This document shows positions 17,151 to 25,639 of a DNA stretch of 29,960 nucleotides, piece after piece. Within the stretch, counting starts at the first letter, position 1; each line of letters begins with the position of its first letter. The stretch is from CAYRGS01 sp964423875 (GTDB taxonomy: Bacteria; UBA8248; JACPRG01; G963555815). The stretch is taken from positions 1 to 29,960 of the forward strand of contig CAYRGS010000035.1 of assembly GCA_964423875.1 (NCBI GenBank), given 5' to 3'. A model generated the notes under the pieces. That model was not told the origin of the DNA and did no database searches. It was given only the letters and a program-made list of their open reading frames with translations. Position numbers and translations under genes: made by a program.

Positions 17151-18685
17151 GGGGTGGGTCCGCTTCGGGCGGCGGGCGGATACTTCACGAAAACCGGGTT
17201 GGTCAAAATCCGCGCGCCCGACGGCCCCCAAACCTCCAGCCGATAGTAACAAGTCTTCCCCAGAGCGACGAAGTCGTCGGCGAAGGATCCCTCCAACGGC
17301 GTCGCCCCATTGAAGGTCTTGATGGTCCGGCCTTGCCGGATGATCCGGGCGGTGACCCGCCTGGGGCCCAGGTTGCCGGCGGTGATTTGAAAGCTTACGG
17401 TCACCGGACCGAGCGAGTCCAGCGTATGGCCCGGAACGGCCTGGATGGCCGCCAGCCCCCGAGGGGTGACGGAAAACCGGCTGAGCTCCAGGCGAACCCC
17501 GTTTCCCTCGCGCAGGGCGTACATCCGTCCCCCGCGAAAGGCGTCCAGGACCGCGGCCTGGGACCTCTCTTCCAGATAAAGGACGGTTTGAACCTTGGTG
17601 GAAAACGCCCCCCCTCCGCCGTCGCCCCGGCTTCTCTCGACGCCACCGAAGATCCAGGGAGGCCGGCCGCGTAGGCCCTCTGTGAAATCACCGAGCATCT
17701 TGTCCCAGACACCGCCGGGCGCCGTCGGAGCGGGGCGGCCCGCGGTGAAGGCGTCGAAGGCGGTGTAACCCCGGGTGCTCTCCAAAAGGTCCGGACGGGG
17801 GCGGGAGACCAGCCGCGCCGCTCCCGCCTTTTCGTCCCGGCCCCCTTCCCCCGGCCACAGGATGACGCCGCCGCGGGCGTTGACAAAATCGATGAGGAAC
17901 TGGTACGGCAGCGCGCCCTGATTCCCGTGGTAGGCGTCGAAGGGAGAGGTCGAAAACGGGTGGTAATTCACGGCGGACAGGCCTCCCGCCATGAAAACCA
18001 GGAAAGCCAGTACGCGCCACCTCCTAAACCCGAAGAAGAGGATCAATCCGATAAGCGCCGCCCCCAGGAAAAAGGCCGTCCCGGTCAAAAGCCTACGAGC
18101 GTAGAGCAGGGTGTAGCCGCCGTCGATCTCCGGGAGATCCTCGAAGGCCTCCGGCCGGTTGTTCATGCCGAAGACCATCATCCGGGTGTGCCACTGACGC
18201 GCGGTGAGGTCACCCTGAAACGGGCTGCCTGTCCAGTAGTAGAAGGGCGTCGTCGTGACGCCGGGGATGATGACGGCGCGGGGGTGCTTTTCATCGGCGC
18301 CCAGGACGGTCTTCAAGTAAGGCGAAACCCCGCTCGTGTAAACCGACGGGAATTCCTGCTTCTTGCGAAGCAGGTTGCGAAATGGCGGCAGCCCCCAGGA
18401 CAGGGAGAGGCGGTGATGGTCGGCGAACAGGATCGCTGAAATCCCCAACCGCTGCGCTTTTGCGCTTAAAGCCTCGACGGATTCGCCGTCCCCGCTGAAG
18501 TTGGAGCGAACCCCGACCAGCGCCCGGAAAGGCTGAACCTTCCGGGCTTCGGCCTCCGCCGGGAGCAGCACGAGGCACGCGAAAACGAGCAGCGGGACCG
18601 CGACCCACCCGAAGGCCGCCGGCCGCGGACGGCCGTTCCCCCCCCGGCGTTCTTTTCCCCCGACCCTACGGCGCCCCAGTTGCAT
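17147..18685 (-). CDS. Membrane-anchored protein with degenerate PHP-like domain
   Basis: A 512-residue protein. A signal segment (about 26-44) is followed by a PHP-like region from about 52: 'RSNFSGDGESVEALSAKAQ' and 'LGISAILFADHHRLS'. Canonical PHP domains start with His-x-His before Ser-x-x-Ser-Asp-Gly. Here both His are absent while the later Asp-His-His is kept. Two membrane helices follow at about 198-240, then a PHP-like continuation ('VNYHPF', 'NARGGVILWPGEGG') and a beta-rich C-terminal domain. The start is the ATG of a TGATG overlap with the glycosyltransferase stop, and the end overlaps WbqC. Envelope location is inferred. A single long frame joins it to the glycosyltransferase upstream, but only through the frameshift there. 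Confidence 0.75.
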   Translation of the reverse strand: MQLGRRRVGGKERRGGNGRPRPAAFGWVAVPLLVFACLVLLPAEAEARKVQPFRALVGVRSNFSGDGESVEALSAKAQRLGISAILFADHHRLSLSWGLPPFRNLLRKKQEFPSVYTSGVSPYLKTVLGADEKHPRAVIIPGVTTTPFYYWTGSPFQGDLTARQWHTRMMVFGMNNRPEAFEDLPEIDGGYTLLYARRLLTGTAFFLGAALIGLILFFGFRRWRVLAFLVFMAGGLSAVNYHPFSTSPFDAYHGNQGALPYQFLIDFVNARGGVILWPGEGGRDEKAGAARLVSRPRPDLLESTRGYTAFDAFTAGRPAPTAPGGVWDKMLGDFTEGLRGRPPWIFGGVERSRGDGGGGAFSTKVQTVLYLEERSQAAVLDAFRGGRMYALREGNGVRLELSRFSVTPRGLAAIQAVPGHTLDSLGPVTVSFQITAGNLGPRRVTARIIRQGRTIKTFNGATPLEGSFADDFVALGKTCYYRLEVWGPSGARILTNPVFVKYPPAARSGPTP

Positions 18686-19889
18686 CACGCGACCCGCTCC
18701 CGAACCAGGTCCCGGTACAGGTGGCTCAACTGGTTGTTCATCCTCTCCACCGTATACGCCGCCGATTTCTCCCGGGACCGCTCCCCCATGGACCGCAGTC
18801 GCCCGCGGTCTTTCAGCATGCGGGAGACCGCCGCCGCCAGGGCGTCCGGCGCCCCGGCCAGAACCAAATAACCGGAAACGCCCTCTTCCACCAGGTCCGG
18901 CATGCCGCCCACATTCGTGCGCGACCACGGGAAGCCCCGAGGCCATGGCCTCGACCAGCGCCCGGCCCATCCCCTCGTTCAGCGAGCAAAGCAGAAGGAC
19001 ATTCAGGGCATTCAGGAGCTCGAGGACGTCCGGCTGCCATCCCAGAAACCGGATGCGTCCTTCCAACCCGAGGTCGCGGGTCAGCGCCTCCAGCTTCCCC
19101 TTCCGCCCGCTGTCGCCGATCAGAAGCACGAGAAGGTCAGGGTGGCGGTCCTTCAGGATCTTCGCGGCCACGATGAGCGTCCGCTGGTCCTTGATGGCCG
19201 TGAGTCTACCCACCGTGCCGAGGACGGGTGCCTCCGGCGGAATTCCCAGCCGCTCCCGCACCCGTCTTCCGCGGCCGGGGTCCGGGAAGAAGTTCTCCAG
19301 CGGAATGCCCGAGGGGATGACGCTGTATTGCTCAGGCAGCCCCACGCCCAGGTCGAGGTGCTTGCGGCGGCCGCGTCCGGTCAGGGTAATGATCCGGTCG
19401 GTGAATCGGGCGCACCATCGCTCCAACATCAGACAGAGACGGGTGACGATGGGACCGAAGTACCCGTAAAAGACGTGTCCGTGCGGCGTGTGGATGATGA
19501 CGGGCGCCCCGGCCCACCGGGCGGCCACCCGGCCGACAATTCCGGCCTTCGAGGAATGGGTGTGAACGATATCGAACCGGCGGGCTTTGAGGAAGCGATA
19601 GATTCCGGTCACGGCGCGAACGTCCATCGCGGGCCGAATCGACCGCACCAAGTGGGGGAGAGAGACAATTTCGATCCCCTTCGTCCCGGGCCCGCCGCTC
19701 CAGGGGGCTCGCCGGCTCTCCAGGCTCTCCCGGACCCTTCAAAACACACGCCCGGGCCCCCTTGCCCTGAACGCCTAGAACAGTGAGCAGGGTGTTGTCC
19801 GAGGAACCGCCCCGATCCAGCCGCGTAATGATGTGACAAATCCTGACGATGCCGTCTCTGGATTCGGCTAATGGGGGAGAAGGTTCCAA
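18685..19889 (-). CDS. GT4-family glycosyltransferase, two apparent frameshifts
   Basis: The N-terminal Rossmann half begins 'VRICHIITRLDRGGSS' and continues 'FDIVHTHSSKAGIVGR' and 'HTPHGHVFYGYF'. The C-terminal half has 'LGTVGRLTAIKDQRTLI' and the GT4 E-x7-E motif in 'EGMGRALVEAMASGLPVV'. It then needs a one-base correction near 18918-18921 to read 'ATNVGGMPDLVEEGVSGYLV', as in the family. A second one-base insertion in a run of four C at 19676-19679 joins 'RARDEG' to 'IEIVSLPHLV'. With both removed, the frame from TTG at 19889 is exactly 401 codons. The start is uncertain: no ATG lies close, and the frame opens upstream to 19985. A retaining transferase for an exopolysaccharide or O-antigen is likely. 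It heads the WbqC operon. Confidence 0.78.
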
Positions 19890-19956
19890 AACGAAAGGGG
19901 CCGTTTCTGTCCCCGGGAGTCCGAGGTCCGCCGGGAAACCGCTTTTTACACCCGGA

Positions 19957-19985
19957 ATCGTATCAAATTGGGGTCGGACCATCAA
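19957..19985 (-). promoter_or_regulatory. Candidate sigma-70 promoter of the glycosyltransferase operon
   Basis: On the minus strand TTGATG (19985-19980) and TACGAT (19962-19957) are separated by exactly 17 nt, about 70 nt upstream of the probable start at 19889. This argues against starting the gene at 19982 or 19985, which would lie inside the promoter. Confidence 0.5.
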
Positions 19986-20081
19986 CCAAAAAGCCGGTGC
20001 GACGCGCCGGCGAACGCGAAGCGGGGGGGAGGGAACGGCGAGTCGAGGCTCCCCCTCTCCCCTCCCCCCCCCGGATCGCCC

Positions 20082-21266
20082 TCAGAGGACGCCGCTCTCT
20101 CTCAATTCTCGGATCTCATCCCCCTGGATGCCCAGGAGGTCGCCCAGAATCGCGTCGGTGTGCTCTCCCAGCGCGGGCGCGCCACGCTCGATCTCCGGTG
20201 GCGTCCGATCCAGGTAGATGGGGGAGTTGACGAACGGAAAAGGACCGATCCCCTCCTGTTCCCGCTCCACGATCATGTTCCTGTGGCGGACCTGGGGGTC
20301 GGCGACCACCTGGTCGATGGTGTGCACGGGGCCGCAGGGAATGCCGATGCCGGTCAGGCAATCCAGCCATTCCGCCGTGGTCCGGGTCCCAAACAGCGCG
20401 GTGAGGGGCCCCTCCATGACCGGCTGATTCCGGTAACGGCCCTCCCGCGTCTGGAGCCGGGGATCCCGGGCTAGGTCGTCCAACTTCAGCTCCCGGCAGA
20501 AACGCTCCCATTCCTCGTTCTGGACCACCGCCACCACGACGTGGCCGTCCCGGGTGGGATAGGCCTCAAAAGGCGCGGAGAGGGGATGCCGGGAGCCGAT
20601 GGGTCCGGGGATCTCGTCCGTGGCGAAATACCGGGCGATGGCGTTTTCGCACAAGGCGACCTGGGTGTCCAGCATGCTCATGTCCAGACGCTGCCCGACG
20701 CCGCTGCGCTCCCGCTCGAAAAGGGCGGCCAACATCCCGACCGCCGTCCAGACGGCGGCCCCCAGGTCGCCGATGGAGTAGCCCGCTCGGATGGGCGGTC
20801 CGCCGGGGGCGCCGGTGATGCCCATCAGTCCGCCCATGGCCTGGACAATCAAGTCGTAGGCCGGCCGCTCGGCGTAGGGCCCGGACTGACCGAACCCGGT
20901 GACGGAGGCGTAAATAAGCCGCGGGTTTCTTTCCCGGAGTGTCTCCGCCCCGAGGCCCAGTCGCTCCATCACGCCCGGCCGGAAGTTCTCGATCACGATG
21001 TCGCTCGCATCGGCCAGCCGGAGGGCAATGTCCCGCCCCTCGGGCCGCTTCAGGTCCAGGGTGACGCTCTTCTTTCCCCGGTTGACGCTGATGAAATAGG
21101 CGCTCTGCTCCTTCACGAAGGGGCCGGAGCCGCGCGAGATGTCTCCGCTTCCCGGCCGCTCGACCTTGATGACTTCGGCCCCCAAGTCGGCCAGGATCAT
21201 AGTGCTGTAGGGGCCGGCCAAGACCCGGCAAAAATCCAGGACGCGGATGCCTTCGAGGGTCTTCAA
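20082..21266 (-). CDS. CaiB/BaiF family (class III) CoA-transferase
   Basis: A 394-residue enzyme, usual for the family. It shows the N-terminal 'GIRVLDFCRVLAGPYSTMIL', 'LGAEVIKVERPGSGD', 'NRGKKSVTLDLK' and 'ENFRPGVMERLGLG'. Then 'YDLIVQAMGGLMGITG' is followed by the catalytic Asp167 in 'GYSIGDLGAAVWTA'. Class III transferases move CoA between carboxylic acids by an intrasteric mechanism; the acyl donor and acceptor are unknown. The start is TTG with GAGGAG about 5-6 nt upstream. There is no acyl-CoA ligase or dehydrogenase next to it, so the pathway cannot be read from context. It is divergent from the small membrane protein gene. Confidence 0.9.
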   Translation of the reverse strand: MKTLEGIRVLDFCRVLAGPYSTMILADLGAEVIKVERPGSGDISRGSGPFVKEQSAYFISVNRGKKSVTLDLKRPEGRDIALRLADASDIVIENFRPGVMERLGLGAETLRERNPRLIYASVTGFGQSGPYAERPAYDLIVQAMGGLMGITGAPGGPPIRAGYSIGDLGAAVWTAVGMLAALFERERSGVGQRLDMSMLDTQVALCENAIARYFATDEIPGPIGSRHPLSAPFEAYPTRDGHVVVAVVQNEEWERFCRELKLDDLARDPRLQTREGRYRNQPVMEGPLTALFGTRTTAEWLDCLTGIGIPCGPVHTIDQVVADPQVRHRNMIVEREQEGIGPFPFVNSPIYLDRTPPEIERGAPALGEHTDAILGDLLGIQGDEIRELRESGVL

Positions 21267-21514
21267 GACGGCTCCTCAGGTTGAGGGTCTCTCCACCCGG
21301 GCCCGGCCGGCGGAGGGCCGGGCTTCCCGCCGGGAATTTCCCATTATGCATCGCCCGAGGGGGGCGCGCCACCGCCGAGGCGATGGCTGCTCCTTAACGG
21401 CGGCAAACCCCATTTTGTTTTACAATGATGGAGTCGAGAACTCGGCCAACTCCTCGGAAACCTTCAGGGAAAGGGAGGGGGGGGGCGGCCGGACGAGGAA
21501 AAGGAACCGGATGA

Positions 21515-21943
21515 TTGACCCCCGCTGAAAAAAGAGCGCCGGAGCTGGACACCGCTTTAACCCCGGTGAAATGGCTGCTTTGGGCGGCCGGGCAGATCGT
21601 GCGGAACGAGGCGGGGGCGAGGGCCGCGCTTCAGGGGGTGCTGCGCCGAGGGGCCGCTTTGCTCCTTTGCCTGGGCGCGTGGACCGTCGCGGTGTTCCTG
21701 GTCTATGATTCGGTCGACCGGTGGCTGGGAAGCGCGGAGGCGGGGCGGGCCATGACGGGCGTCCTCGCCTTTCCCTTCTCTCTTCTGGCCGCGGTGGGGG
21801 CCCTGACGCTCACGGTGCGGGTGGTTCAGCGGTGGAAATTAATGGGGGAAGTCATCTCCGCCGACCCGGACGCCGTTGACACAGACCGGGCCGATTCCTA
21901 TCTTAGTCATCCCCCCAAGGACCCGGATTCGGAGGGGCGTTAG
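21515..21943 (+). CDS. Small two-helix membrane protein of unknown function
   Basis: A 142-residue protein starting at TTG with AAGGAA 8 nt upstream. Two hydrophobic helices at about 45-64 ('GAALLLCLGAWTVAVFLVY') and about 82-105 ('GVLAFPFSLLAAVGALTLTV') predict a hairpin in the inner membrane. A short polar N-terminus and an acidic C-terminal tail surround them. I do not recognise the family. A competing ATG at 21511 gives only a five-codon frame. The gene overlaps the tRNA-Val gene by 10 nt: its stop codon TAG is part of the tRNA (bases 8-10). A GC-rich, G-tract leader (21470-21486) precedes it. Confidence 0.6.
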   Translation: MTPAEKRAPELDTALTPVKWLLWAAGQIVRNEAGARAALQGVLRRGAALLLCLGAWTVAVFLVYDSVDRWLGSAEAGRAMTGVLAFPFSLLAAVGALTLTVRVVQRWKLMGEVISADPDAVDTDRADSYLSHPPKDPDSEGR

Positions 21944-22008
21944 CTCAGCGGCAGAGCGCTGTCCTCACACGGCAGATGTCAGTGGTTCAAATCCACTACG
22001 CCCCACCA
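21934..22008 (+). tRNA. tRNA-Val (anticodon CAC), CCA encoded
   Basis: All arms are visible. The acceptor GGGGCGT (21934-21940) pairs with ACGCCCC (21998-22004), with discriminator A and encoded CCA. The D arm is GCTC...GAGC. The anticodon stem CTGTC/GGCAG has one T-G pair and loop CTCACAC, giving anticodon CAC at 21966-21968, which reads GUG. The T arm is AGTGG-TTCAAAT-CCACT. The 5' end overlaps the upstream coding region. Confidence 0.95.
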
Positions 22009-22060
22009 ATTTACCCCCGCAACCTTGATAGTCCGTCTTCATGGGCGGATTGGCCGGATC

Positions 22061-22942
22061 TCAGGTTTCCTTCTTTCCCTTCTTCAGAAAATAAAAGTAA
22101 TCCCTGGCGACGGGGTTGGGCTTTGTGATCTCTTCATAAAGCTCCGGCCGGCGGTCTTTGAACACCCCGGGAATCGTCTGATAGGGCTTGGGCAGACTCA
22201 GGCTCTCCTCCGTTTCCCGGAGCCACTTCAAACGGTCCAGGTCCAACGTCGCGTAGATGATGCCCGGCCGGCCGCTCTCGGCGAGGATTCCCTCCGGGGC
22301 GGCGATGACGGCCAGCCCGTCCTCCATGCCGAACAGGTTCTGGGTCACCATGACGTGGCAGAGGTTCTCGCTGGCGCGGGCCCAAACGATGTTCCGCCAG
22401 GCCTCCCGAATCTCGTACAGCACGCCCCCGATGGGCGCGACGATGATGTCCGCTCCCTTCAAGGCGAGGACACGGCTCATCTCGGGCCACCAAAGCTCTC
22501 CGCAGATGATCGTCCCGATGTTGCCGATGGGCGTCTCGAAGACGGGAAGCTCATTGCCCGGCGCGATGAGCTTCCCAGGCAGCAGGCCCTCGGTCACGTC
22601 CGCCGTGTTGGGCTGGGAGCGGTGATACGTCCCGATGAGGCCGTCGTCCGGACCGATGAGCTTCAGGGCCAGGCGGTAAACGCCTTCCCCCACCTCAGGC
22701 GCGGCCTCCACCCAGCTTCCGATGACGTACACCTCGAAACGCTTGGCCTGCTCTGAGAGGGGCTCGAGGGGAGAGTAATCGGCCGGCCCGTGGTAGGGCC
22801 CTGGATAGCCCTCAGGGAAAAGGATCAACCGGGCGCCCCGGCTCGCCGCCTCCTCGATGGCCTCGAGGGCGCGGGGAACGTTCCCGGCCTCCTGATCTCC
22901 CCGGAACGTATTCGGCTGTACAGCCGCAACGGAGATTTCCAT
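22061..22942 (-). CDS. Carbon-nitrogen hydrolase (nitrilase superfamily), variant catalytic lysine
   Basis: A 293-residue protein of the nitrilase/amidase fold. The Glu of the triad is in 'LILFPEGYPG' (about residue 44) and the nucleophilic Cys in 'GTIICGELWWPE'. The middle motif, normally Tyr-x-Lys-x-His-Leu, reads 'GTYHRSQPN', so Arg stands where the catalytic Lys is expected. Nitrilase-superfamily enzymes hydrolyse nitriles, amides or N-carbamoyl groups; the substrate here is open and activity is uncertain given the Lys change. AGAGGACAGG lies upstream of the ATG. It is convergent with the tRNA-Val gene and divergent from the DUF169 gene. Confidence 0.82.
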   Translation of the reverse strand: MEISVAAVQPNTFRGDQEAGNVPRALEAIEEAASRGARLILFPEGYPGPYHGPADYSPLEPLSEQAKRFEVYVIGSWVEAAPEVGEGVYRLALKLIGPDDGLIGTYHRSQPNTADVTEGLLPGKLIAPGNELPVFETPIGNIGTIICGELWWPEMSRVLALKGADIIVAPIGGVLYEIREAWRNIVWARASENLCHVMVTQNLFGMEDGLAVIAAPEGILAESGRPGIIYATLDLDRLKWLRETEESLSLPKPYQTIPGVFKDRRPELYEEITKPNPVARDYFYFLKKGKKET

Positions 22943-23198
22943 GGACCTGTCCTCTTGCCCGGAAGGCTATTTGAGCGCCTTCTTTGAGGTATAGCACAAA
23001 AAAGAACATGAAAGGGAGTGTGGGCGCAGGTATTTGATTTAACAATCCGCTTCCGCAATTGCAGCCCGGCTACACTGAGCTTCACGTAAGTGAGAGCGAA
23101 GAACGCCCCAACGTCATGCATGGTGTAGGTGTTAGAATATGGAATCTGACCCTTCCTCTGTTGTTTTTTACCCAGGTGATTCTCAAGGGAGTCTGAAG

Positions 23199-23909
23199 AT
23201 GGTGGAGTATAAAAACCTAGAGAGGAAACTCTCTGAAACCTTGACTCTTCAACGGCGCCCCGTGGGCGTGACGTTCGCCGAAACCCCGCCTCCCAGAGTG
23301 CCCAAATTCGAAGGGACAGAGGCGTCCGGTTGCAGCTTTTGGCGGATTGCCGCAATGGGTCGCACGTTTTATACGGTTCCGGCTGACCATTACAACTGCG
23401 CGATTGGCAGCTATACGCATAACATCTCTCTCCCGTCCGACCGGGGAACGGAACTCGACGACACGCTGGCATTCATGACCGACCACAACTACCTCAGGAT
23501 GGAGGAGATCCCCGGCATAGCGCGCCTGCCCCAAACGCCGGAGGTTGTGATATACGCCCCTCTGGGAGACACGCCTGTAGCCCCCGATGTGGTTCTCTTC
23601 GCCGGCCGCCCGGGCCGTTTGATGCTTTTACAAGAGGCCGCCATACGGGCAGGGGTGGAAACGCACACGCCGCTCCTGAGCCGCCCGACCTGTATGGCTT
23701 TCCCTCTCGCCCTCACCGGGGGATTCGTCGCGAGCACGGGCTGCATTGGGAACCGCGTATATACCGACCTGGGGGAGGACGAGATTTATGTGGCTCTGCC
23801 GGGCCGGGACCTGCCCAAGGTGGCGGCCGAGATCCAGACCACCGCGGAGGCGAACGCCAAACTTTCCGAATACCACCAAGCGCGACGAAAAGAGCTGACT
23901 GCCAAATAG
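23199..23909 (+). CDS. DUF169-family protein
   Basis: A 236-residue protein. The N-terminal 'LTLQRRPVGVTFAE' is followed by 'GCSFWRIAAMGRTFYTVPADHYNCAIGSYTHN', then 'FAGRPGRLMLLQEA', 'RPTCMAFPLALTGGFVASTGCIGNR' and 'ALPGRDLP', the order typical of DUF169 proteins. The conserved Cys/His-containing stretches suggest cofactor or metal binding, but no function is established. The ATG at 23199 is chosen over an in-frame start at 23139 because AAGGGAG lies 7 nt upstream. Flanking DNA on both sides is clearly more AT-rich than the rest of the window, consistent with separate acquisition. Confidence 0.85.
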   Translation: MVEYKNLERKLSETLTLQRRPVGVTFAETPPPRVPKFEGTEASGCSFWRIAAMGRTFYTVPADHYNCAIGSYTHNISLPSDRGTELDDTLAFMTDHNYLRMEEIPGIARLPQTPEVVIYAPLGDTPVAPDVVLFAGRPGRLMLLQEAAIRAGVETHTPLLSRPTCMAFPLALTGGFVASTGCIGNRVYTDLGEDEIYVALPGRDLPKVAAEIQTTAEANAKLSEYHQARRKELTAK

Positions 23910-24508
23910 ATCTATCTCCGCGCAGCCTTTCTCCCAAGACGGTGGGCCGGTCGATTCGCCCGGCTTTTAAGGGGCGTCACAGGAGGATGGTCTTCCAGCA
24001 CCTCTTTTTCCTGGTAGCGAATCCTGAAATGCGGTGTTATCTTCAACTTCAACGCCTGTTTACCCGTAGGGGTTTTCCCCCGTACCCGCCCGAAAAACCG
24101 ACCGTTGCGTGTATTCGCCATCTTCAACGCGACAAAGCCGCCGATGGCCAGCCCTTCGCTAACCCAAACACGAAACCATCAGCTTGGTGAAAAATCGAGG
24201 TTAAGCACAAGAGGAGACCCCCGGTATATAAAAGTACGATCCAAACACAAAGACGGAATAACCAATAAATCAACGGGTTATGAAATCGAGAGGGAGGGAG
24301 AATGGGATAATCGACCTAAGCGGAGGCAAACGGGGGAACGGCCGGGGAGCCTGTCCGCCTTTGAAAACGTATGAGCACCAGCCCACCGACGGGCGGGTCC
24401 GTATAGAATTCAGTTGATCCTTTCGGTTTTCGGTTGACCCGCGCCCGGATCGAGATGCATCTATAATCATTCGCCCGATTCAGCCGGGACCCATTAGGAG
24501 CGGACGCC
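23910..24508 (+). other. 600-nt gene-free, AT-richer interval after DUF169
   Basis: It contains a weak terminator (see 23946-23968), an A-rich stretch at about 24180-24310, and a perfect TATAAT at 24462-24467 whose nearest TTGACC (24434-24439) is 22 nt away, which is too far for a good promoter. Small open frames on both strands (for example 23912-24127 minus) lack ribosome-binding sites and recognisable domains. No tRNA, IS end or repeat array is visible. Confidence 0.5.
23946..23968 (+). terminator. Weak candidate intrinsic terminator after the DUF169 gene
   Basis: GCCGG and CCGGC form a 5-bp stem with a 9-nt loop, followed by TTTT, 37 nt after the DUF169 stop. The stem is short, so efficiency is doubtful. 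Confidence 0.35.
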
Positions 24509-25639
24509 TTGACCAATCCCGAGAGCCTTCTGAAAGCGTTCATCCCCTACCCCAACGCCGAGCCCGACGACGTTCTCCGGTTCATCGCCGAGGGGGTCCG
24601 GCCTCGTGTCAAGTCGCAGGACGCTTACCTGGACGAGGACGGGAACCTCATCGCCCGCCTCGGACCGAATCCGACGCCGGAGACTTCACCCTTCTACATC
24701 TGCGCCTACGCTCAGGATTTCGGCCCCGGAAACCAGGAAGACCCCCACGAGCCGAAGGTCGTGGACGGCTCGCCCCATGGCCAGCGGGGCGACTGCCTCT
24801 GGGGACGGGGGAACTGCGAGCATCGGGGGGCGCTGGCGTCGGCCCTGGCCGCCTTCAACACCCTCATTGGATCGGACACCCGCTTCAAGCGGCCCCTGTA
24901 CTTCCTCGTCCTCGCGACCGGCGAGTCCGGCCACCACCGGGTCATCAACACGGCGCTCAAGAAAAACTCCCTCCCGATGGGGGACGCGATCATCGCCCGG
25001 GGAACCGGGAACCGCATCTGCCTCGGCAACAAGGGGAGCCTCCACGCCCGAATCGAGGTCTACGGCAAGTCCTATCACCCCAGCAATCCCGCCAAGGCCC
25101 TGAACGCCATCGACGGGGCCGAGGAAGCCCTGCGCCGGCTTCGCGAATACGCCTCCGCCCACCCCGTCCAAGACAAAGAGCTGGGCGACTCCGTCCTCGT
25201 CCCCATCGGCCTCGAATCCTTCCCGAAGGGGCCGATCATCCCGGACCGCTGCGAGATCGAGCTTTCGGGACGGCTGGTCCCCGGACAGGACCCCGAACGC
25301 CTGATCGCGGGGCTGCGAGAGGCCCTTCATCTCCCCGACGGGTTCAATGCGGAAATCGTCCTGGAGCGCTTTCACTACGCCGCGAAGGTCCCCCCGGACC
25401 ACCTTCTGGCCTTTGTCGCCGAGGAGGCCGTCCGCGAGGCCGAGACCAATCCGTCCCCGATCTACATGCACTCCTCCCTGGACGCCGGATGGTTCTGCCA
25501 CCGAGGACGCGCGGCCATCTCCCTGGGACCCGGTGCGCCCGAGCTCGCCCATTCGGCCCATGACATGGTTTCCATTCAGGAGATCAAGGACGGCTTGCGG
25601 ATCTACTTCTCCCTCTTCCGAAAGCTGGCCACCGCATGA
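24509..25639 (+). CDS. M20-like peptidase/deacylase-family protein with altered metal site
   Basis: A 376-residue protein with the two-domain outline of M20 amidohydrolases (ArgE/DapE/carboxypeptidase type). The dimerisation-domain signature is 'GSLHARIEVYGKSYHPSNP' plus 'ALNAIDGAEEALR', and the late His is in 'GPGAPELAHSAHD'. Key positions differ: the first metal His motif (His-x-Asp) reads 'AYAQD' (about 66-70). 'GRG..D.KG' reads 'GRGNCEHRG' (99-107) with Glu and His in place of Asp-Asp. 'EE' reads 'GES' (138-140). It may use another metal set or be non-hydrolytic. The start is TTG with TAGGAG 8 nt upstream. It overlaps the LLM oxidoreductase by 4 nt (ATGA). Confidence 0.75.
   Translation: MTNPESLLKAFIPYPNAEPDDVLRFIAEGVRPRVKSQDAYLDEDGNLIARLGPNPTPETSPFYICAYAQDFGPGNQEDPHEPKVVDGSPHGQRGDCLWGRGNCEHRGALASALAAFNTLIGSDTRFKRPLYFLVLATGESGHHRVINTALKKNSLPMGDAIIARGTGNRICLGNKGSLHARIEVYGKSYHPSNPAKALNAIDGAEEALRRLREYASAHPVQDKELGDSVLVPIGLESFPKGPIIPDRCEIELSGRLVPGQDPERLIAGLREALHLPDGFNAEIVLERFHYAAKVPPDHLLAFVAEEAVREAETNPSPIYMHSSLDAGWFCHRGRAAISLGPGAPELAHSAHDMVSIQEIKDGLRIYFSLFRKLATA

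Noticed and set aside
17147..19651. A continuous 834-codon frame joining a glycosyltransferase to the PHP-like protein
   Set aside because: The join runs through out-of-frame sequence (Gly/Arg-rich) after a one-base insertion near 18920; the proper glycosyltransferase C-terminus is in the next frame and stops at 18685, where the PHP-like gene has its own ATG.
23912..24127. A 71-codon basic protein on the minus strand in the gap after DUF169
   Set aside because: The start would be TTG without a ribosome-binding site; no domain recognised. Kept only as a faint possibility.
24105..24374. An 89-codon plus-strand frame in the same gap
   Set aside because: No ribosome-binding site and no family-like pattern.
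24434..24467. TTGACC and TATAAT before the M20-like gene as a sigma-70 promoter
   Set aside because: The spacer is 22 nt, too long; TATAAT alone may still be a -10 with a poor -35.
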